DNA from: CBDCWT01 sp965223305
Lineage (GTDB): Bacteria > Planctomycetota > Planctomycetia > Pirellulales > Pirellulaceae
Direction: 5' to 3'
Assembly: GCA_965223305.1 (NCBI GenBank)
Contig: CBDCWT010000017.1
Coordinates: 6,387 to 70,386 of the forward strand
DNA: 64,000 nt
Positions 62,708 to 64,000 of this stretch are shown here, piece after piece. A program made the translations under genes and the position numbers. The notes beneath the pieces are model-generated. The model did no database searches. It saw nothing but the letters and a program-made list of their open reading frames with translations, and was not told the DNA's origin. Positions within the stretch are counted from its first letter, which is position 1; each line of letters starts with the position of its first letter.

Positions 62708-63855
62708 GGGTTCGCCCTCGCTAAAGAGGTCTCAGGTACAAAACCGCTCACGTAGCTGTGTCGCGCGGCCCCGGGCACGATGCCCTTCTCTGACAGCCGC
62801 GACTCGACGTGCTCATAGATCCGAAAAAGACTCGGGCAGTAGTAGTCTCGCTGGTTAAAGTCACCGAAGAACTTGTACGACCGGGCCGGACAACCACCAT
62901 GGCAGACATGCTGCCATTTGCACGTGGAGCACTGCGGATCCGTCGGTCGATTCCTGTAACGTTGGGCACACGCCCCCTTCATGATTTCGGCCAGATCGTT
63001 CTCCACAAGATTCCCGTACCGAGTATCGTCGTGGCCTGACAGGGTAGCGCACGGAAAGACGTCGCCGACCGGGTCGACGGAGATGTTGGTATTCGAGCAG
63101 TTGCTCAAGCCGATGCAATCGGCAGGCTGACCGGCGACTATGGCTCGGGTTTTGAAAACGAAATCAGAGCAGTAAACATAGTCTTCGTCAGCCTCGTACC
63201 ACCGATCGTACATCCGTATCCAAGCGTCGGCGTACTCCTCAGAGTCCAAGCCGACCGCGTCATAATACTCTCGCGCCGAGCCGGAACGATTCAGCGGGAT
63301 GATGTTAAAGGGCAACTTCTCGGCAGATAAGAAGTCGTAGATCTCATCGACACGATCGATATTTGCCCGACTGATAACGACGCAGATCCCAAGCGGCAGT
63401 CCCGCCGCCTTGACCTTACTGATTGCCTTGTAGACGGAATCGAAGGATCCCTGGCCTCGTCTATTCACTCGAAAGCGATCGTGAAGATCCCGCGGACCAT
63501 CAATGGAGATGCTGATCGAGAACCCGTATTGCGAAAAGAAATCAAGCCACTCGTCGTTAATCAAAACGCCGTTGGTCTGAATCGAATTTGCGTAGGTCGC
63601 ACCATCGTGCAACCTCGCTTGAAGCGCAGCCACTTTGCGATAGAACCGCAGCCCTGGCAACATCGGCTCGCCACCGTGCCAGATGAAGTCCACCAACCGG
63701 TCGGACTCCTTTTGCGACACATAGGCGAAGGTTTGGCCGATCACTCGCTCCAACGTCTCGTCCCGCATCACCGGGTCGCGAACATCGTCGTTGTAGCAGT
63801 ACTTACAGGCCAAATTGCAGAGATGCGTCGGCTTGATGACATTGGTGAAAATCAT
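62704..63855 (-). CDS. Radical SAM/SPASM enzyme (peptide or sulfatase maturase type)
   Basis: 383 residues from ATG 63855 (GGTGGGG upstream); a GTG at 63897 lies inside the promoter. Cluster motif C13-N-L-A-C17-K-Y-C20 binds the [4Fe-4S] used to cleave SAM. H-G-G-E-P (about 81-85) is the SAM-binding GGEP. I-S-I-D-G-P and V-N-R-R-G-Q-G-S-F follow as in anaerobic sulfatase maturases. The C-terminal SPASM domain has a Cys series (C-S-T-C-K-W, V-C-H-G-G-C-P, Y-Y-C-P-S) for two auxiliary clusters. Family members modify Cys/Ser in sulfatases or crosslink ribosomal peptides. Because the next gene, overlapping by 4 bases, encodes a 101-residue candidate precursor, peptide modification is preferred. 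Confidence 0.9.
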   Translation of the reverse strand: MIFTNVIKPTHLCNLACKYCYNDDVRDPVMRDETLERVIGQTFAYVSQKESDRLVDFIWHGGEPMLPGLRFYRKVAALQARLHDGATYANSIQTNGVLINDEWLDFFSQYGFSISISIDGPRDLHDRFRVNRRGQGSFDSVYKAISKVKAAGLPLGICVVISRANIDRVDEIYDFLSAEKLPFNIIPLNRSGSAREYYDAVGLDSEEYADAWIRMYDRWYEADEDYVYCSDFVFKTRAIVAGQPADCIGLSNCSNTNISVDPVGDVFPCATLSGHDDTRYGNLVENDLAEIMKGACAQRYRNRPTDPQCSTCKWQHVCHGGCPARSYKFFGDFNQRDYYCPSLFRIYEHVESRLSEKGIVPGAARHSYVSGFVPETSLARANP

Positions 63856-63885
63856 CACTACCCCACCGTTTGCACTACGCCCAAC

Positions 63886-63913
63886 AATATAGATCACTCT
63901 TGGGTAGTGTCAA
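63886..63913 (-). promoter_or_regulatory. Near-consensus sigma-70 promoter of the radical SAM operon
   Basis: Minus-strand TTGACA (63913-63908), 16 bases, TATATT (63891-63886). Transcription would start near 63879, about 24 bases before the ATG at 63855, and after the alternative GTG at 63897. It is the best promoter match I found in the window. Confidence 0.7.
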
Positions 63914-64000
63914 CTATTTTCTGTAGTGATAGTAGGCTCCCGACCGCCAGAGACGAGCTTCAGTGCTGAATCCTCCCTGCCAGCGACGTCGCGTTGTGCA

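Noticed and set aside
59052..63855. The radical SAM enzyme as dedicated maturase of the nearby sulfatase
   Set aside because: The fold allows it, but the genes are on opposite strands 2 kb apart, whereas the enzyme overlaps a small precursor-like gene; kept only as an alternative.
63856..63897. GTG 63897 as the start of the radical SAM enzyme
   Set aside because: It sits just 5' of the -10 box of a strong promoter and upstream of the predicted transcription start, so it would not be in the mRNA.

Overview
The window looks like chromosomal DNA of a planctomycete, probably order Pirellulales. The evidence is the combination of formylglycine sulfatases, a DUF1552 plus cytochrome-domain (PSCyt/DUF1592) pair, DUF1559 pilin-like proteins, planctomycete leucine-rich-repeat (LRR) proteins, LEPR-XLL export motifs with dockerin repeats, a PEP-CTERM protein and LptF/LptG. 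No RNA gene or CRISPR array was recognised.

Layout. 1-2.9 kb is almost gene-free, with one small membrane protein followed by a terminator. 2.9-12.1 kb holds a sulfatase, a 1,942-residue repeat-built surface protein, a DUF1559 protein and a small His-rich exported protein. 12.1-13.5 kb is non-coding with a repeated hairpin element. 13.5-28.5 kb holds two gene blocks rich in amidinotransferase-fold enzymes (four intact, one collapsed) and two DUF1989 proteins. Each block begins with a nearly identical 750-bp copy carrying a four-helix membrane protein. Between the blocks lie an IS630-type remnant, a hairpin element, and an envelope-lipid set (PAP2 phosphatase, GT39/ArnT-like transferase, GT2 transferase, LptF/G permease). 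28.5-34.7 kb reads on the minus strand: two frameshifted LRR genes, then the PSCyt/DUF1592 and DUF1552 pair. 34.85-36.66 kb is a tandem array of 225-236 bp units. 36.7-40.8 kb has an LRR/HEAT protein, two exported LTxxQ-type proteins and a DUF1559-like protein. 41.5-58.8 kb is one intact 5,742-residue RHS/YD-repeat protein. 59-61.3 kb has a second sulfatase and a PEP-CTERM protein. 61.4-63.9 kb is a compact minus-strand operon of radical SAM/SPASM enzyme, 101-residue peptide and a protein with five regularly spaced beta-hairpins, behind a near-consensus sigma-70 promoter.

The most interesting systems are the last operon, which looks like a peptide-modification (RiPP-type) cluster, the amidinotransferase/DUF1989 locus, probably a guanidino-group pathway, and the giant RHS protein, whose von Willebrand A domain appears split by about 2,100 residues of repeat modules. 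The LRR genes at 31.8-34.7 kb carry about ten single-base shifts in otherwise perfect LRR sequence, so either recent decay or a local assembly problem should be settled before they are interpreted.
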